In this document: positions 9,435 to 17,573 of the stretch, in pieces
How positions within the stretch are numbered: the stretch's first letter is position 1
How the letters are laid out: each line of letters starts with the position of its first letter
Source of the DNA: Chitinophaga chungangae
GTDB lineage: Bacteria; Bacteroidota; Bacteroidia; Chitinophagales; Chitinophagaceae
Direction: 5' to 3'
Length of the DNA: 64,000 nt
NCBI RefSeq assembly: GCF_017742215.1
Contig: NZ_JAGHKP010000002.1
Coordinates: forward strand, 1,274,737-1,338,736
Notes under the pieces: model-generated
Databases searched by the model: none
What the model saw: the letters and a program-made list of their open reading frames with translations, nothing else
Told to the model about the DNA's origin: nothing
Made by a program: the position numbers and the translations under genes

Positions 9435-9472
9435 AGCCCGGTCCGCTACGCAAAAGCAGGCCGGGCTTTTTT
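9435..9472 (+). terminator. Intrinsic terminator
   Basis: AGCCCGG (9435-9441) pairs with CCGGGCT (9461-9467) across a 19-base loop, followed by a T run to 9472. No long ORF precedes it, so it probably ends a short transcript or acts as a second stop after the 9256 terminator. Confidence 0.7.
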
Positions 9473-9563
9473 AATAAAATATGGAAAATAAACAAACCGA
9501 ACATCTATAATATAACCTGGTAATGGCTTTTATGTAAAAGTGATTGCCCCAAAAACAGCAGCG

Positions 9564-10130
9564 ATGAGAAACGTAGTACAATTCGTAAGAGAGGCCCTGA
9601 TCAACAATTTCCGGGAACTGGACCAATGGTTCAAAGAAGATAATGTGTTGCTTCATTTTAAACCTTCGCGGGAACAGTGGAGCATACGTGAAGTACTGGA
9701 GCATATCAGCCTTACCAATTATTTCCTGTTGCTTACCATCAACAAAAGCACCCGCAGGGCGCTGGAACGCAAGCTGGACGGACTTATCATCATGCCTCCG
9801 CATGATTATGAGGAAAAATTCCGGCAGATCGAGATCGTGAGCAGCAAATCCTTCGGATGGGTAAATCCCGCGCACCTGGAACCTACCGGCGAAAGGGACC
9901 TTCACGAAGTGAGAACATTACTGAAGCAACAGTTCGCGCAGTGCATGTATAACCTGAGCCTGCTCAAAAACGGGGAAGGCAGGCTGGTGAAAACAGAAAT
10001 GACCGTCAATAACCTGGGAAAACTGGATATCTATCAATATATCTTTTTCCTTACAAGACATATCGAACGCCACCAGGCGCAGATGAGGGAATTGAAGGAA
10101 CAGTATGAAGACAGCGCCGTGCTGATATAA
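9564..10130 (+). CDS. DinB-fold protein
   Basis: 188 aa from the ATG at 9564; an in-frame GTG at 9540 would add eight residues with no support. The sequence fits the DinB/YfiT four-helix fold, which carries a three-His metal site: W-SIREVLEHI near the N-terminus, and RHIERHQAQM near the C-terminus supplying the remaining histidines. Members include metal-dependent thiol or bacillithiol transferases and damage-inducible proteins; the activity here cannot be told. It is followed by its own terminator and so is monocistronic. Confidence 0.75.
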   Translation: MRNVVQFVREALINNFRELDQWFKEDNVLLHFKPSREQWSIREVLEHISLTNYFLLLTINKSTRRALERKLDGLIIMPPHDYEEKFRQIEIVSSKSFGWVNPAHLEPTGERDLHEVRTLLKQQFAQCMYNLSLLKNGEGRLVKTEMTVNNLGKLDIYQYIFFLTRHIERHQAQMRELKEQYEDSAVLI

Positions 10131-10164
10131 ATTTTTATTACGCAAGAGGTAAAGAGTCAACCCG

Positions 10165-10192
10165 GCTCTCCCATTGCGGGAGAGCTTTTTTT
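10165..10192 (+). terminator. Intrinsic terminator of the DinB gene
   Basis: GCTCTCCC (10165-10172), loop ATTGC, GGGAGAGC (10178-10185), then seven T. A perfect 8-bp stem 34 bases after the DinB stop codon. Confidence 0.9.
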
Positions 10193-10219
10193 ATCTCATT
10201 ATTTTAAACAATGCCGACA

Positions 10220-10423
10220 ATGAAAAAGAGTTTGACATCCACATACCAGCTGCAAAGACAAAACCGCCTCGCGGTATTATCAGCTCATTACTACATCAGG
10301 TATGATGGATTATACGACAATGGCGCAGGGAAAGGACTTTTGGCCATCCTTGCGCATACGGTGCCCGCGGCGAAAAAAACGCGCGCTGCGGGAGCACCGG
10401 GAGAAACAAATGTTGAAACTTGA
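10220..10423 (+). pseudogene. Possible N-terminal fragment of a frameshifted small gene upstream of the RtcB operon
   Basis: Open frame starting ATG at 10220 (another ATG at 10211). Its first 35 or so codons (KKSLTSTYQLQRQNRLAVL, then HYYIRY) look protein-like, while its end (many Ala/Gly/Thr) looks like an out-of-frame translation. The overlapping frame at 10302-10601 becomes the better coding frame from about 10320. The simplest reading is one gene of about 127 codons with a single indel near 10320, either a real mutation or an assembly error. No function is known to me. Confidence 0.35.
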
Positions 10424-10601
10424 ACGGGAATTAACAACGATTTCCACGCTCCAACATAATTTGGGTGAAGTACCCCTGCATCCGCCTGTCATGCGCGGCT
10501 GGAAGCGGACCTTTGTGCTGCGCGCCGACGTGGCCGCGGGGCCGGAGGCCGCTTTCTACCAGGGAATTCCCGACCGGATCAATGTGAAGAGCAACGACTA
10601 A
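10302..10601 (+). CDS. Small basic protein of unknown function in the AAA-RtcB operon
   Basis: 99 aa from ATG 10302, Arg/Lys-rich in its first half (CPRRKKRALREHREKQ), then a coiled-coil-like stretch and a C-terminal part with RGWKRTFVLR. It ends 10 bases before the AAA+ ATPase start, so it is placed as the first gene of the AAA-RtcB operon. Its true N-terminus may lie in the other frame at 10220 (see that entry). I recognise no family with confidence. Basic composition and position next to an RNA ligase would fit nucleic-acid binding, which is inference. Confidence 0.45.
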   Translation: MMDYTTMAQGKDFWPSLRIRCPRRKKRALREHREKQMLKLERELTTISTLQHNLGEVPLHPPVMRGWKRTFVLRADVAAGPEAAFYQGIPDRINVKSND

Positions 10602-10611
10602 AATTCCAACG

Positions 10612-11682
10612 ATGGAAAACAAAGATTTACACCAGATAGCGTTGCACGCTAACCTGTGCGACGATTATTACATAGACCCCAAGGCCCTTTACCTGCAAAC
10701 GCACGGAAAAATGCCGAGCATCAGCTCCATTTTCCCGCTGGACTTCAGTAAAGCTTTCGAATGGTTCAAAAAGAACCGCGCCGAATGGATCGAAGACATC
10801 TACACGTACAGGAATTACAAACGTTCCGGCAAAGGGTACGAGACAGAACGCATCATCGTGCTGCTGAAAAACGCGCCCGTGATGCTCTTTTTCGCGCCGG
10901 ACTACGTGGACATCCTGCACGGGGAAAACGACCTGGCGCTGGCCGAAGAATTGACGGCCAACGTAAAACCTTTCCGGCAAAAACAAAAACGGAAGGCGCA
11001 CGAGATCAACCTCGTGGTGCAGAGCGGCGGCACGCTCCGTCTTCGCAGCATGGAGATCAAACGGACGAAACTCGACCTTGGCCTGTATTACGAGCCCGAT
11101 TTTGAGGATATCGACAGGGTTATCCTCAAACGCCTCAACACGAGCAAAGATAAAGGCCTGGTGTTGCTGCACGGGAAGCCCGGTACGGGCAAGACCACCT
11201 ACCTGCGCCACCTTACCGGCAGGCTGAAAAAGCGCGTGCTTTTTGTGTCGCCCGCCCTGGCGCAGGAGATAACCGGCCCTTCATTCATTGAATTGTTGAT
11301 CAGTTACCCCAACAGCGTGCTGGTGATAGAAGACGCGGAAAACGTGCTGGCAGACAGGGCGCAAACGGAAAATTCCTCCGTTTCCAATTTGCTGAACCTG
11401 TCCGACGGATTGTTGGCAGACTGTTTGAATGTACAGGTAGTTTGTACCTTTAACGGCGCCCTCTCCCGCATAGACAGCGCGTTGCTCCGCAAAGGGAGGC
11501 TGATCGCGCAGTACGAGTTCAGGGAACTGTCCATTCCCAAAGCGCAGCGCCTGAGCGCGCACCTGGGCTTCGACACGCTGATCGACCGGCCGATGAGCAT
11601 CGCTGAAATCGCGAATCAGCACGAACGGAATTTTGAAGTTAAAAAAGTGCAGATCGGTTTCCGGGCTGCACTGCAATCTTAA
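10612..11682 (+). CDS. AAA+ ATPase linked to RtcB
   Basis: 356 aa. Walker A is GKPGTGKT at residues 188-195 and Walker B is VLVIEDAE at residues 236-243. A sensor-like CTFNGAL and an arginine-containing LLRKGRL follow, as in classical AAA proteins. The N-terminal 180 residues are unique, rich in Lys and aromatic residues, with no recognised domain. The gene begins 10 bases after a small basic protein and its stop is 5 bases before the RtcB start, so translation is probably coupled. A role as a chaperone or remodeller for RtcB or its RNA is suggested by linkage only. Confidence 0.75.
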   Translation: MENKDLHQIALHANLCDDYYIDPKALYLQTHGKMPSISSIFPLDFSKAFEWFKKNRAEWIEDIYTYRNYKRSGKGYETERIIVLLKNAPVMLFFAPDYVDILHGENDLALAEELTANVKPFRQKQKRKAHEINLVVQSGGTLRLRSMEIKRTKLDLGLYYEPDFEDIDRVILKRLNTSKDKGLVLLHGKPGTGKTTYLRHLTGRLKKRVLFVSPALAQEITGPSFIELLISYPNSVLVIEDAENVLADRAQTENSSVSNLLNLSDGLLADCLNVQVVCTFNGALSRIDSALLRKGRLIAQYEFRELSIPKAQRLSAHLGFDTLIDRPMSIAEIANQHERNFEVKKVQIGFRAALQS

Positions 11683-11687
11683 AACGA

Positions 11688-13097
11688 ATGGCAAAATTAA
11701 AATTACGGGGCAAAGACCTGCGGAACATCGGTTACCCTGAGGGGCCGGTGATCAGCGTTGCCATGGCCGTAATGGAACAACATTACAAACATTATACGCA
11801 GGAAGCCGCGCTTACATTGCTGCAACAGGTGCTGGAAGCGCCGGCTTCCTTTACGGGCGACGAACAGCTGTCGAAGATCTCGGTGAAGCTGATCGTGGAA
11901 GCGCCCACGGAAATTGCGATCAATCCCCAGGCGCTGCCGTACGAAGTGTACGGGAAGTCCTTCATCGACGAAGGCGCCATCAGGCAGATGGATTACGCGA
12001 TGCGGCTGCCGGTGACCGCCGCGGGGGCACTGATGCCCGACGCGCACCAGGGCTACGGTCTGCCGATCGGCGGGGTGCTGGCGGTGAAAAACGCCGTGAT
12101 CCCTTACGCCGTGGGCGTAGACATCGGTTGCCGGATGTGCCTGAGCGTGCTGGATATCCCGCACGAACAGCTGGAGAAAAAAGCCTCAGTATTCAAAAGG
12201 GAGCTGAAAGCCGGGACCGTGTTCGGTGCCGGCGCGGAATGGCGGCCGCGTATCGACGACGAAGTGCTGGAACATCCGGCCTTCAACGAGATCGGGCTGC
12301 TGAAACACCTGCATGGCAAAGCCGCGGGTCAGTTGGGCACTTCCGGGTCTGGGAACCACTTCGTGGAATGGGGCCTTGTTGAGATCGGCGACGCCGCCAA
12401 CGAACTGGGGCTTGCGCCGGGCACTTACCTGGGCTTGCTGTCGCACTCCGGTTCGCGTGGACTGGGCGCGCAGATCGCGGGGCATTACACGAAAGTGGCG
12501 CGGGAGATCTGCCAGCTGCCGCGTGAAGTGCAGCACCTGGCCTGGCTGGGGCTGGATACGGAAGAAGGACAGGAATACTGGATGGCGATGAACCTTGCGG
12601 GGGATTACGCGTCCGCCTGTCACCGGCAGATCCACAAAAGGCTGATCAAAGCCGTGGGCGGCGCTTTGCTGGCGAGGGTGGAGAACCACCACAATTTCGC
12701 GTGGAAAGAAACCTACGGCGGCGAAGAGTTGATCGTGCACCGGAAAGGCGCTACGCCGGCGGGCAAGGGCATGCTGGGAGTGATCCCCGGCTCGATGACC
12801 GCACCAGGCTTTATTGTACGGGGGCGTGGCGAACCGGCATCGCTGAACTCGGCTTCTCACGGCGCCGGGCGGCAGATGAGCCGGAGCAAAGCAACGCAGA
12901 CGTTTACGCGTCACGAACTGACGAAGATACTGGCCGAGCACAATGTGCACCTGATCGGCGGCGGTCTTGACGAAGCTCCGGGCGCTTACAAGAACATCGC
13001 GGATGTGATGGCGGCGCAGACCGCGCTGGTAGACGTGATCGGTTCATTCCACCCCAGGATCGTGCGGATGGCCGATGGCGGCCCGGGGGAGGATTAA
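11688..13097 (+). CDS. rtcB: RtcB-family RNA ligase
   Basis: 469 aa. RtcB joins RNA 2',3'-cyclic phosphate (or 3'-phosphate) ends to 5'-OH ends, using GTP and Mn2+ with a guanylylated histidine. The family signatures are all visible: DAHQGYGLPIGGV, VDIGCRM with metal-ligand Cys148, SGNHFVEWG, LLSHSGSRG, and the nucleotidyl-accepting His391 in ASHGAGRQMSR. Length is normal. There is no archease gene beside it; its partner here is the AAA+ ATPase 5 bases upstream. Expected to repair cleaved tRNA or other stress-cut RNA in the cytoplasm. Confidence 0.93.
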   Translation: MAKLKLRGKDLRNIGYPEGPVISVAMAVMEQHYKHYTQEAALTLLQQVLEAPASFTGDEQLSKISVKLIVEAPTEIAINPQALPYEVYGKSFIDEGAIRQMDYAMRLPVTAAGALMPDAHQGYGLPIGGVLAVKNAVIPYAVGVDIGCRMCLSVLDIPHEQLEKKASVFKRELKAGTVFGAGAEWRPRIDDEVLEHPAFNEIGLLKHLHGKAAGQLGTSGSGNHFVEWGLVEIGDAANELGLAPGTYLGLLSHSGSRGLGAQIAGHYTKVAREICQLPREVQHLAWLGLDTEEGQEYWMAMNLAGDYASACHRQIHKRLIKAVGGALLARVENHHNFAWKETYGGEELIVHRKGATPAGKGMLGVIPGSMTAPGFIVRGRGEPASLNSASHGAGRQMSRSKATQTFTRHELTKILAEHNVHLIGGGLDEAPGAYKNIADVMAAQTALVDVIGSFHPRIVRMADGGPGED

Positions 13098-13122
13098 CAT
13101 GAGAAATCTATTTGAACCACCA

Positions 13123-13155
13123 GGGACCTTCAGACAGACAATGACGAAGGTTCCC
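13123..13155 (+). ncRNA. Structured element in the 3' tail of rtcB mRNA
   Basis: GGGACCTTC (13123-13131) pairs with GAAGGTTCCC (13146-13155): nine base pairs with one bulged T and a 14-base loop. It is not followed by T residues, so it is not the terminator, which comes later at 13228. TGCAG (about 13161) and CTGCA (about 13193) could close a second stem. A structured 3' tail on an RNA-ligase message might be regulatory or a ligation/cleavage substrate; function unknown. Confidence 0.35.
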
Positions 13156-13227
13156 ACGGATGCAGGGCTTTAGCTCGGCACCCCCAAAACATCTGCAGTT
13201 TCAGGTAGAGAAATTTAGTCTGATAAC

Positions 13228-13256
13228 AGCCGGCATGCAATTGCCGGCTTTTTTTG
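13228..13256 (+). terminator. Intrinsic terminator of the rtcB operon
   Basis: AGCCGGC (13228-13234) pairs with GCCGGCT (13243-13249), loop of 8, then a T run to 13255. It lies directly at the 3' end of the convergent lycopene cyclase gene and may stop transcription from both sides. Confidence 0.85.
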
Positions 13257-14417
13257 TCACCCCATGATCCTCAACCACAACTCCTTCCATGCGGCGCGGA
13301 AGAACCGCAGCTTACGCAGGCTCATCGTGAGCAGCACTTCTTCCCGTAAACTGCTCATGTTGTCGAAAAACCTGAACACGCGGGGAGCCGGGTTGCGGGT
13401 GAACATCCTGGAGAACACCGCCGCGCCAATGGCGCTTCGTTCACTGAGCATGCGCAGCAGTACGCTGTCATAAAAATGAAAACGTTTCCATCCGGCGCGG
13501 CTGCCGAGGTAGGGATGGCCGTTTGCGGCCAGCTGATCGGTAAGCCGGCGTGAATGCTGCTGGATGAAGCGGAAGGTATAACCCGTTGAAGGTTTCGTTT
13601 GCCCGCCCGCGGTACCGATAAAAACAATGCGGCCTTCGTGCGGGGCGAACCGGTGATTGGTCATGGGAATGATGCCGGCCGTCTCTTCCGCCACGGTAAA
13701 TATCGCGCCGGGAAAACTGGCCTCCATGTGCTCCTGCAGCGCGAGGTCGTAGTCAGACTGCGGCAGCGGGCCTACGGAAAAAACGGTGTATTCCACGATC
13801 GCTTCGCTGGCGGAAACGGGAAGCGTGTAAATGAACGATACGCCGTGTTGCTGCAGTGGCCTGAAATCCATCAGGGTGGCGGCTTCCGGGTCGAAGATAG
13901 GGTTGCCGGACTGTACGGCCCAGCTGCGGAAATGTTGCACGAGGTAATGTTTTCCTTTTTGTTTTTCAATGGGTGCAATGGGAATGCTGCTGAAGATATA
14001 ATCCGCTGCGATGGTTTCGCCGCCGGCCTGGACAAAAGCGTGGTCTTTCTCGGACCACATCTTTTCGATATGCAATTGCCGGATGGTGAAGTTGGGATGG
14101 CGGCGGATAATGCCGCGCGCGTGATGGTAGAAATCTGCGGAGCGCACCATTTTGTAGGTATACGGCCGGATGTCGAGCAGGGAGGATTCGCCATTTTCGT
14201 CGTGGAACCAGACCTTCTCCCAGCGGCGGTGAACGATCTTTTCAAAAAGACCGGGGGCGGTTTCCCAGAAACACCAGGTGCGGTCGTTCTCTTCTTTGGC
14301 GTCTTTGTCAATTACCAATACCCTTTTACCGCGCAGGCGTGCGCAGTCTGCAAAATGCACGGCCAGGCTCAGGCCCGCACAGCCTGCTCCCGCGATGATA
14401 TAGTGGTAATGTTTCAC
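13257..14417 (-). CDS. crtY: Lycopene beta-cyclase family protein
   Basis: 386 aa flavoprotein. The N-terminal Rossmann motif AGAGCAGLSLA binds FAD/NAD(P), followed by DKDAKEENDRTWCFW, characteristic of CrtY/CrtL lycopene cyclases. A central FIGTAGGQTKPSTGYTF is the second family signature. It would convert lycopene to cyclic carotenoids at the membrane. It follows the IPP isomerase gene by 32 bases on the same strand, giving a two-gene isoprenoid unit. Other crt genes are not in the window. Confidence 0.92.
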   Translation of the reverse strand: MKHYHYIIAGAGCAGLSLAVHFADCARLRGKRVLVIDKDAKEENDRTWCFWETAPGLFEKIVHRRWEKVWFHDENGESSLLDIRPYTYKMVRSADFYHHARGIIRRHPNFTIRQLHIEKMWSEKDHAFVQAGGETIAADYIFSSIPIAPIEKQKGKHYLVQHFRSWAVQSGNPIFDPEAATLMDFRPLQQHGVSFIYTLPVSASEAIVEYTVFSVGPLPQSDYDLALQEHMEASFPGAIFTVAEETAGIIPMTNHRFAPHEGRIVFIGTAGGQTKPSTGYTFRFIQQHSRRLTDQLAANGHPYLGSRAGWKRFHFYDSVLLRMLSERSAIGAAVFSRMFTRNPAPRVFRFFDNMSSLREEVLLTMSLRKLRFFRAAWKELWLRIMG

Positions 14418-14449
14418 GAACGAAAGGTTGGTTGAACATCATTCTCCTT

Positions 14450-14989
14450 TTAGCCTGCCTGTGTTTCTTTATGTTGTTCGAGATAGTCTGCAATTTTTGG
14501 AAAGGCGAGGTGGAACCAGGGGGTGAAGGAGCCCGGTTCTTCCCGCAGCAGCGCCCTGATGCGGTCGAGCGGCAGAAAGCGGTACGCCTGAACCTCGGAT
14601 GCATCCGGCGATATGGCGCCGTCGTAGGTTCCTACAAGCACATGATCGTATTCGTGTTCGGTCAGCCCGTTGTCGAACCGGGCGTGATAGGTAAAACTAA
14701 AAATTTCTTCCAGCGGGCAGTCGAATCCCATTTCTTCCATGAGGCGGCGGTGCGAGGCGGCGAGGGTATCTTCGCCCGGAAGCTGATGGCTGCAGCAGGT
14801 GTTGGTCCAGAGGCCGCCGCAGTGGTATTTGTCCAGGGCGCGCTGCTGCAGCAGCATATCGCCGCCGGAATTGACGACGAACACGGAAAACGCGCGGTGG
14901 AGCAGGCCTTTCTGGTGTGCTTCCAGTTTTTCCATGGTACCTAGGGGCTCGTCCTGTTCGTTGACGAGTATAACGGGTGGTAGTAACAT
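14450..14989 (-). CDS. idi: Isopentenyl-diphosphate delta-isomerase, type I
   Basis: 179 aa Nudix-fold enzyme converting IPP to DMAPP. The catalytic Cys is in TNTCCSHQ and the catalytic Glu/metal region in EHEYDHV; the Nudix-like helix RRLMEEMGF is present. Length is typical of bacterial type I enzymes. It is upstream of crtY on the minus strand, so isomerisation and carotenoid cyclisation are probably co-expressed. Confidence 0.93.
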   Translation of the reverse strand: MLLPPVILVNEQDEPLGTMEKLEAHQKGLLHRAFSVFVVNSGGDMLLQQRALDKYHCGGLWTNTCCSHQLPGEDTLAASHRRLMEEMGFDCPLEEIFSFTYHARFDNGLTEHEYDHVLVGTYDGAISPDASEVQAYRFLPLDRIRALLREEPGSFTPWFHLAFPKIADYLEQHKETQAG

Positions 14990-15219
14990 TTTGCGCCGGA
15001 TGGTCTGGTTATAAATTTAAACAAGTTCGGTTGATTTTCCGGCGCGAGCGAAAAAAATGATGGCCTGTATCACGGGATGTGTCCGTGAAAAATTTTGCAT
15101 ACGGGTACCATTTCCGCCGGGGGTAACAGTTTTGCCGGGGATGCGGTATGTTAAGGGATGTCTGTTTTTGATGGAGCGCTTTTCCGTGAGGACGGAGAAA
15201 AAAGAATCGGGTTTTAGTT

Positions 15220-15720
15220 TTAGTAGCGGGCTACCTGGGCTTTCAACATTTTACGGGCGAAATGGATACGGCTTTTGATGGTTCCTAAGGGTTCTTCCAG
15301 GATGTCTGCAATCTCGAAATACTTGAATCCGTCGAGGTACAAAATGAATGGTTTTTTAAAGATAACGGGCAGGTTGTGAACGGAGGTCTGGATGTCTTTG
15401 ATCCGGAGGCCGCTTTCTGCCTGGTTACCGATAATGACCTGCTGGGTGTTGAGGAGGAAATCGTTGGTGGAATTGTCAAAACAGAGGTGTTGTTTTGATT
15501 TCCGCCGGTAATTGTTAATAAAGATATTCCTCATGATAGTGTAGAGCCAGGCGCGTATGTTCGTTCCCGCAAGATATTTTTCCTGGTTGGAAAGGGCTCT
15601 GAACATGGTTTCCTGGTAGAGGTCCTTGGCGGATTCGGCGTCCTTCGTGAGAGTAATGGCGAAGGGCTTTAGGAAGTCAGCATTGCTGAGCAATAGGGTG
15701 TTAAATTCAGCGGATGACAT
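15220..15720 (-). CDS. ECF-type RNA polymerase sigma factor
   Basis: 166 aa from the ATG at 15720; longer upstream starts run through promoter-like DNA. Region 2 covers about residues 5-75 (DLYQETMFRAL, then IRAWLYTIMRNIFINNYRR). Region 4 covers about 110-160 (helix-turn-helix FKYFEIADILEEPLGTIKSRI). No anti-sigma gene is adjacent. It lies between idi-crtY (same strand, 230 bases downstream) and the divergent polysaccharide locus. It could control either: light- or stress-driven carotenoid synthesis, or the polysaccharide promoters at 16059 and 17574. Neither link is shown by sequence alone. Confidence 0.88.
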   Translation of the reverse strand: MSSAEFNTLLLSNADFLKPFAITLTKDAESAKDLYQETMFRALSNQEKYLAGTNIRAWLYTIMRNIFINNYRRKSKQHLCFDNSTNDFLLNTQQVIIGNQAESGLRIKDIQTSVHNLPVIFKKPFILYLDGFKYFEIADILEEPLGTIKSRIHFARKMLKAQVARY

Positions 15721-15740
15721 ATTGTTTAATTTTTGTTCTT

Positions 15741-15772
15741 CTAATTTAAACAAAATAAGGCGATACTCCAAA
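15741..15772 (-). promoter_or_regulatory. Putative promoter of the ECF sigma gene
   Basis: On the minus strand TTTG (15772-15769) and TAAATTAG (15748-15741) are separated by 20 bases, close to the Bacteroidota housekeeping pattern. It lies 20 bases before the sigma-factor ATG. Confidence 0.4.
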
Positions 15773-16058
15773 CAATTTCCACGATTTTTTTTCGTTGCGG
15801 GCCAGGATGCTATCGGATTAATCATTTAATAATCAGCATTTAGCAAAATCTAAGGGAGTATTATTCACATGTATAGACGATGGTTAACGGGGTTAAATAT
15901 GTTTAACTATTTATGCATAAAATATTAAACAAATGTATGGTTACTTCTATATAACATGAATAGTCCACGTCTTTTATATATACGAGCCAGGCTACCCAAT
16001 GGTTTTGTAATTTTGAAAAAAAATTAATCACGAATTTGGGCGCTGATTTTCAGCCAGC
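15773..16058. other. AT-rich intergenic region between divergent transcription units
   Basis: No ORF or RNA gene recognised. It separates the minus-strand sigma factor from the plus-strand polysaccharide locus. A TAATTTTG box at 16008-16015 fits the -7 consensus but has no matching -33 element. Confidence 0.5.
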
Positions 16059-16089
16059 TAACATTTATATGTTATTTTTAATAAATTTG
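16059..16089 (+). promoter_or_regulatory. Putative polysaccharide-locus promoter 1 (TAAC-N19-TAAATTTG)
   Basis: TAAC at 16059-16062 and TAAATTTG at 16082-16089 with a 19-base spacer. The same two boxes with the same spacing recur at 17574-17604 before the export gene, and the spacers share ATTTTTAA. TAAATTTG fits the general TAnnTTTG box, while TAAC replaces the usual TTTG, which may mean a dedicated sigma factor or activator. Confidence 0.5.
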
Positions 16090-16091
16090 CC

Positions 16092-16188
16092 GGGCTTTCT
16101 GTAAAGCCCCAACGGGATGTTCCTGGTCTGCCAGGCGAACATCCTGAACGGCGTTGCTTTACATAAAGATTTTTATGCCGGATTCCGG
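16092..16188 (+). promoter_or_regulatory. Hairpin-rich leader of the polysaccharide operon
   Basis: Four consecutive inverted repeats: GGGCTTT-CTGT-AAAGCCC (16092-16109); GGATGTTC-CTGG with CCAG-GC-GAACATCC (16115-16144, 12 pairs, 2-base bulge); CATAAA-GATT-TTTATG (16162-16177); CCGG-ATT-CCGG (16178-16188). None is followed by a T run, so this is not a simple terminator. It may be an antitermination or mRNA-stability leader. The first repeat overlaps the expected start of transcription. No NusG/UpxY-like gene was found in the locus. Confidence 0.4.
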
Positions 16189-16255
16189 GGGAACAAATTG
16201 TTTTTTCACTAACTCCGAAAATATTATCTAAAAACATTGCTAACACCGTTTAAAA

Positions 16256-17548
16256 ATGACAGCCAACGATCAAAAAATTGCCGTGATAGGTTTAGGATAC
16301 GTAGGATTACCCCTTGCCATTGAATTTTCCCGGAAATACCCTGTACTGGGTTTTGATATAAATGCCTCCCGCGTAAAAGAGCTTTCGGTTGGCGATGACC
16401 ACACCAACGAAGCGGATATCGAAAGCCTGAAAGCCATGCTCCTTTCGGGCAAAACGAACGGAGGCAGCGGGTTGAAAGTCTCTTCAGATGAAAAGGACCT
16501 TGCCGGTTACAATATTTTCATAGTAACTGTACCCACGCCGATCGACCAGTTCAAGGCTCCGGACCTGAGACCTTTGCTGAAAGCGTCGGAGATGCTGGGC
16601 AGGCACCTGAAAAAAGGAGATATCGTGATTTATGAGTCTACCGTTTACCCCGGCTGCACGGAAGAAGATTGCGTGCCCGTACTTGAAAAGTTCTCGGGCT
16701 TGCGGTTCAATTCGGATTTCTTCTGCGGTTATTCCCCGGAGAGGATCAATCCCGGCGACAAGATCAATACCCTCACAAAGATCAAAAAAGTGACCTCCGG
16801 CTCTACGCCGGAAATAGCGGAAAAGGTGGATGCGCTTTACCGCAGCATTATTACGGCTGGCACCCATAAGGCGCCCAGCATTAAGGTGGCCGAGGCTTCC
16901 AAAGCGATCGAGAATGCGCAGCGCGACGTGAACATCAGCTTTGTGAACGAGCTCGCACTGATATTCGACCGCATCGGCATCGACACTACGGACGTGATCG
17001 AAGCCGCCGGCACCAAATGGAACTTCCTGAAATATAAACCCGGGCTGGTTGGCGGCCACTGCATCGGTGTGGACCCTTATTACCTCGCGCATAAAGCGGA
17101 ATCGTTAGGTTATCATCCCCAGGTGATCCTTTCCGGGCGGCGCGTGAACGACAATATGGGTATGTTCGTAGCCAATAAAGTAGTGAAGCTCATGATCAAA
17201 AAAGGGCATAAGATCGACGGTGCAAGGGTGCTGATACTGGGCGTTACCTTCAAGGAAAACTGCCCGGACGTACGCAATTCCAGGGTGGTGGACATTTACG
17301 GGGAACTGTCCCAGTTCGGCGTGACGGTGGACGTATATGATCCCCATGCTTCCAAAGAGATCGTACATGAAGAATACGGGATCACCTTATGCGATCAACC
17401 AGGCACCGGTTACGATGCGGTGATATTGGCCGTTTCGCATAACGAATTCCTCGCGATCGATTTTTCTAAAATCACCAATGGGAAAAACGGGGTGATATTC
17501 GACACGAAATCGTTCCTCGACAGAAGTCTTGTGGACAGCAGACTCTAA
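16256..17548 (+). CDS. tviB: UDP-N-acetylhexosamine 6-dehydrogenase (TviB/WbpO type)
   Basis: 430 aa. NAD-dependent four-electron oxidation of a UDP-HexNAc to the uronic acid (UDP-GlcNAcA or UDP-GalNAcA in TviB/WbpO). The N-terminal Rossmann motif VIGLGYVGLP is present and the catalytic thiol is Cys269 in GGHCIGVDPYY. The stretch ESTVYPGCTEEDCVPVLE is typical of the TviB subgroup rather than WecC or UDP-glucose dehydrogenase. First gene of the polysaccharide locus, behind a hairpin-rich leader; 153 bases separate it from the export gene, which has its own promoter-like box. Confidence 0.88.
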   Translation: MTANDQKIAVIGLGYVGLPLAIEFSRKYPVLGFDINASRVKELSVGDDHTNEADIESLKAMLLSGKTNGGSGLKVSSDEKDLAGYNIFIVTVPTPIDQFKAPDLRPLLKASEMLGRHLKKGDIVIYESTVYPGCTEEDCVPVLEKFSGLRFNSDFFCGYSPERINPGDKINTLTKIKKVTSGSTPEIAEKVDALYRSIITAGTHKAPSIKVAEASKAIENAQRDVNISFVNELALIFDRIGIDTTDVIEAAGTKWNFLKYKPGLVGGHCIGVDPYYLAHKAESLGYHPQVILSGRRVNDNMGMFVANKVVKLMIKKGHKIDGARVLILGVTFKENCPDVRNSRVVDIYGELSQFGVTVDVYDPHASKEIVHEEYGITLCDQPGTGYDAVILAVSHNEFLAIDFSKITNGKNGVIFDTKSFLDRSLVDSRL

Positions 17549-17573
17549 GACTTTAGACTGATTCTCAATAGAT

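Noticed and set aside
15057..15278. 73-codon plus-strand ORF between idi and the sigma gene
   Set aside because: Runs into the 3' end of the sigma gene on the opposite strand; no recognisable protein features.
16256..17548. Naming the dehydrogenase WecC to complete a common-antigen pathway
   Set aside because: Motifs such as ESTVYPGCTEEDCVP fit TviB/WbpO better than WecC, so only WecB, WecE and WecF are claimed.
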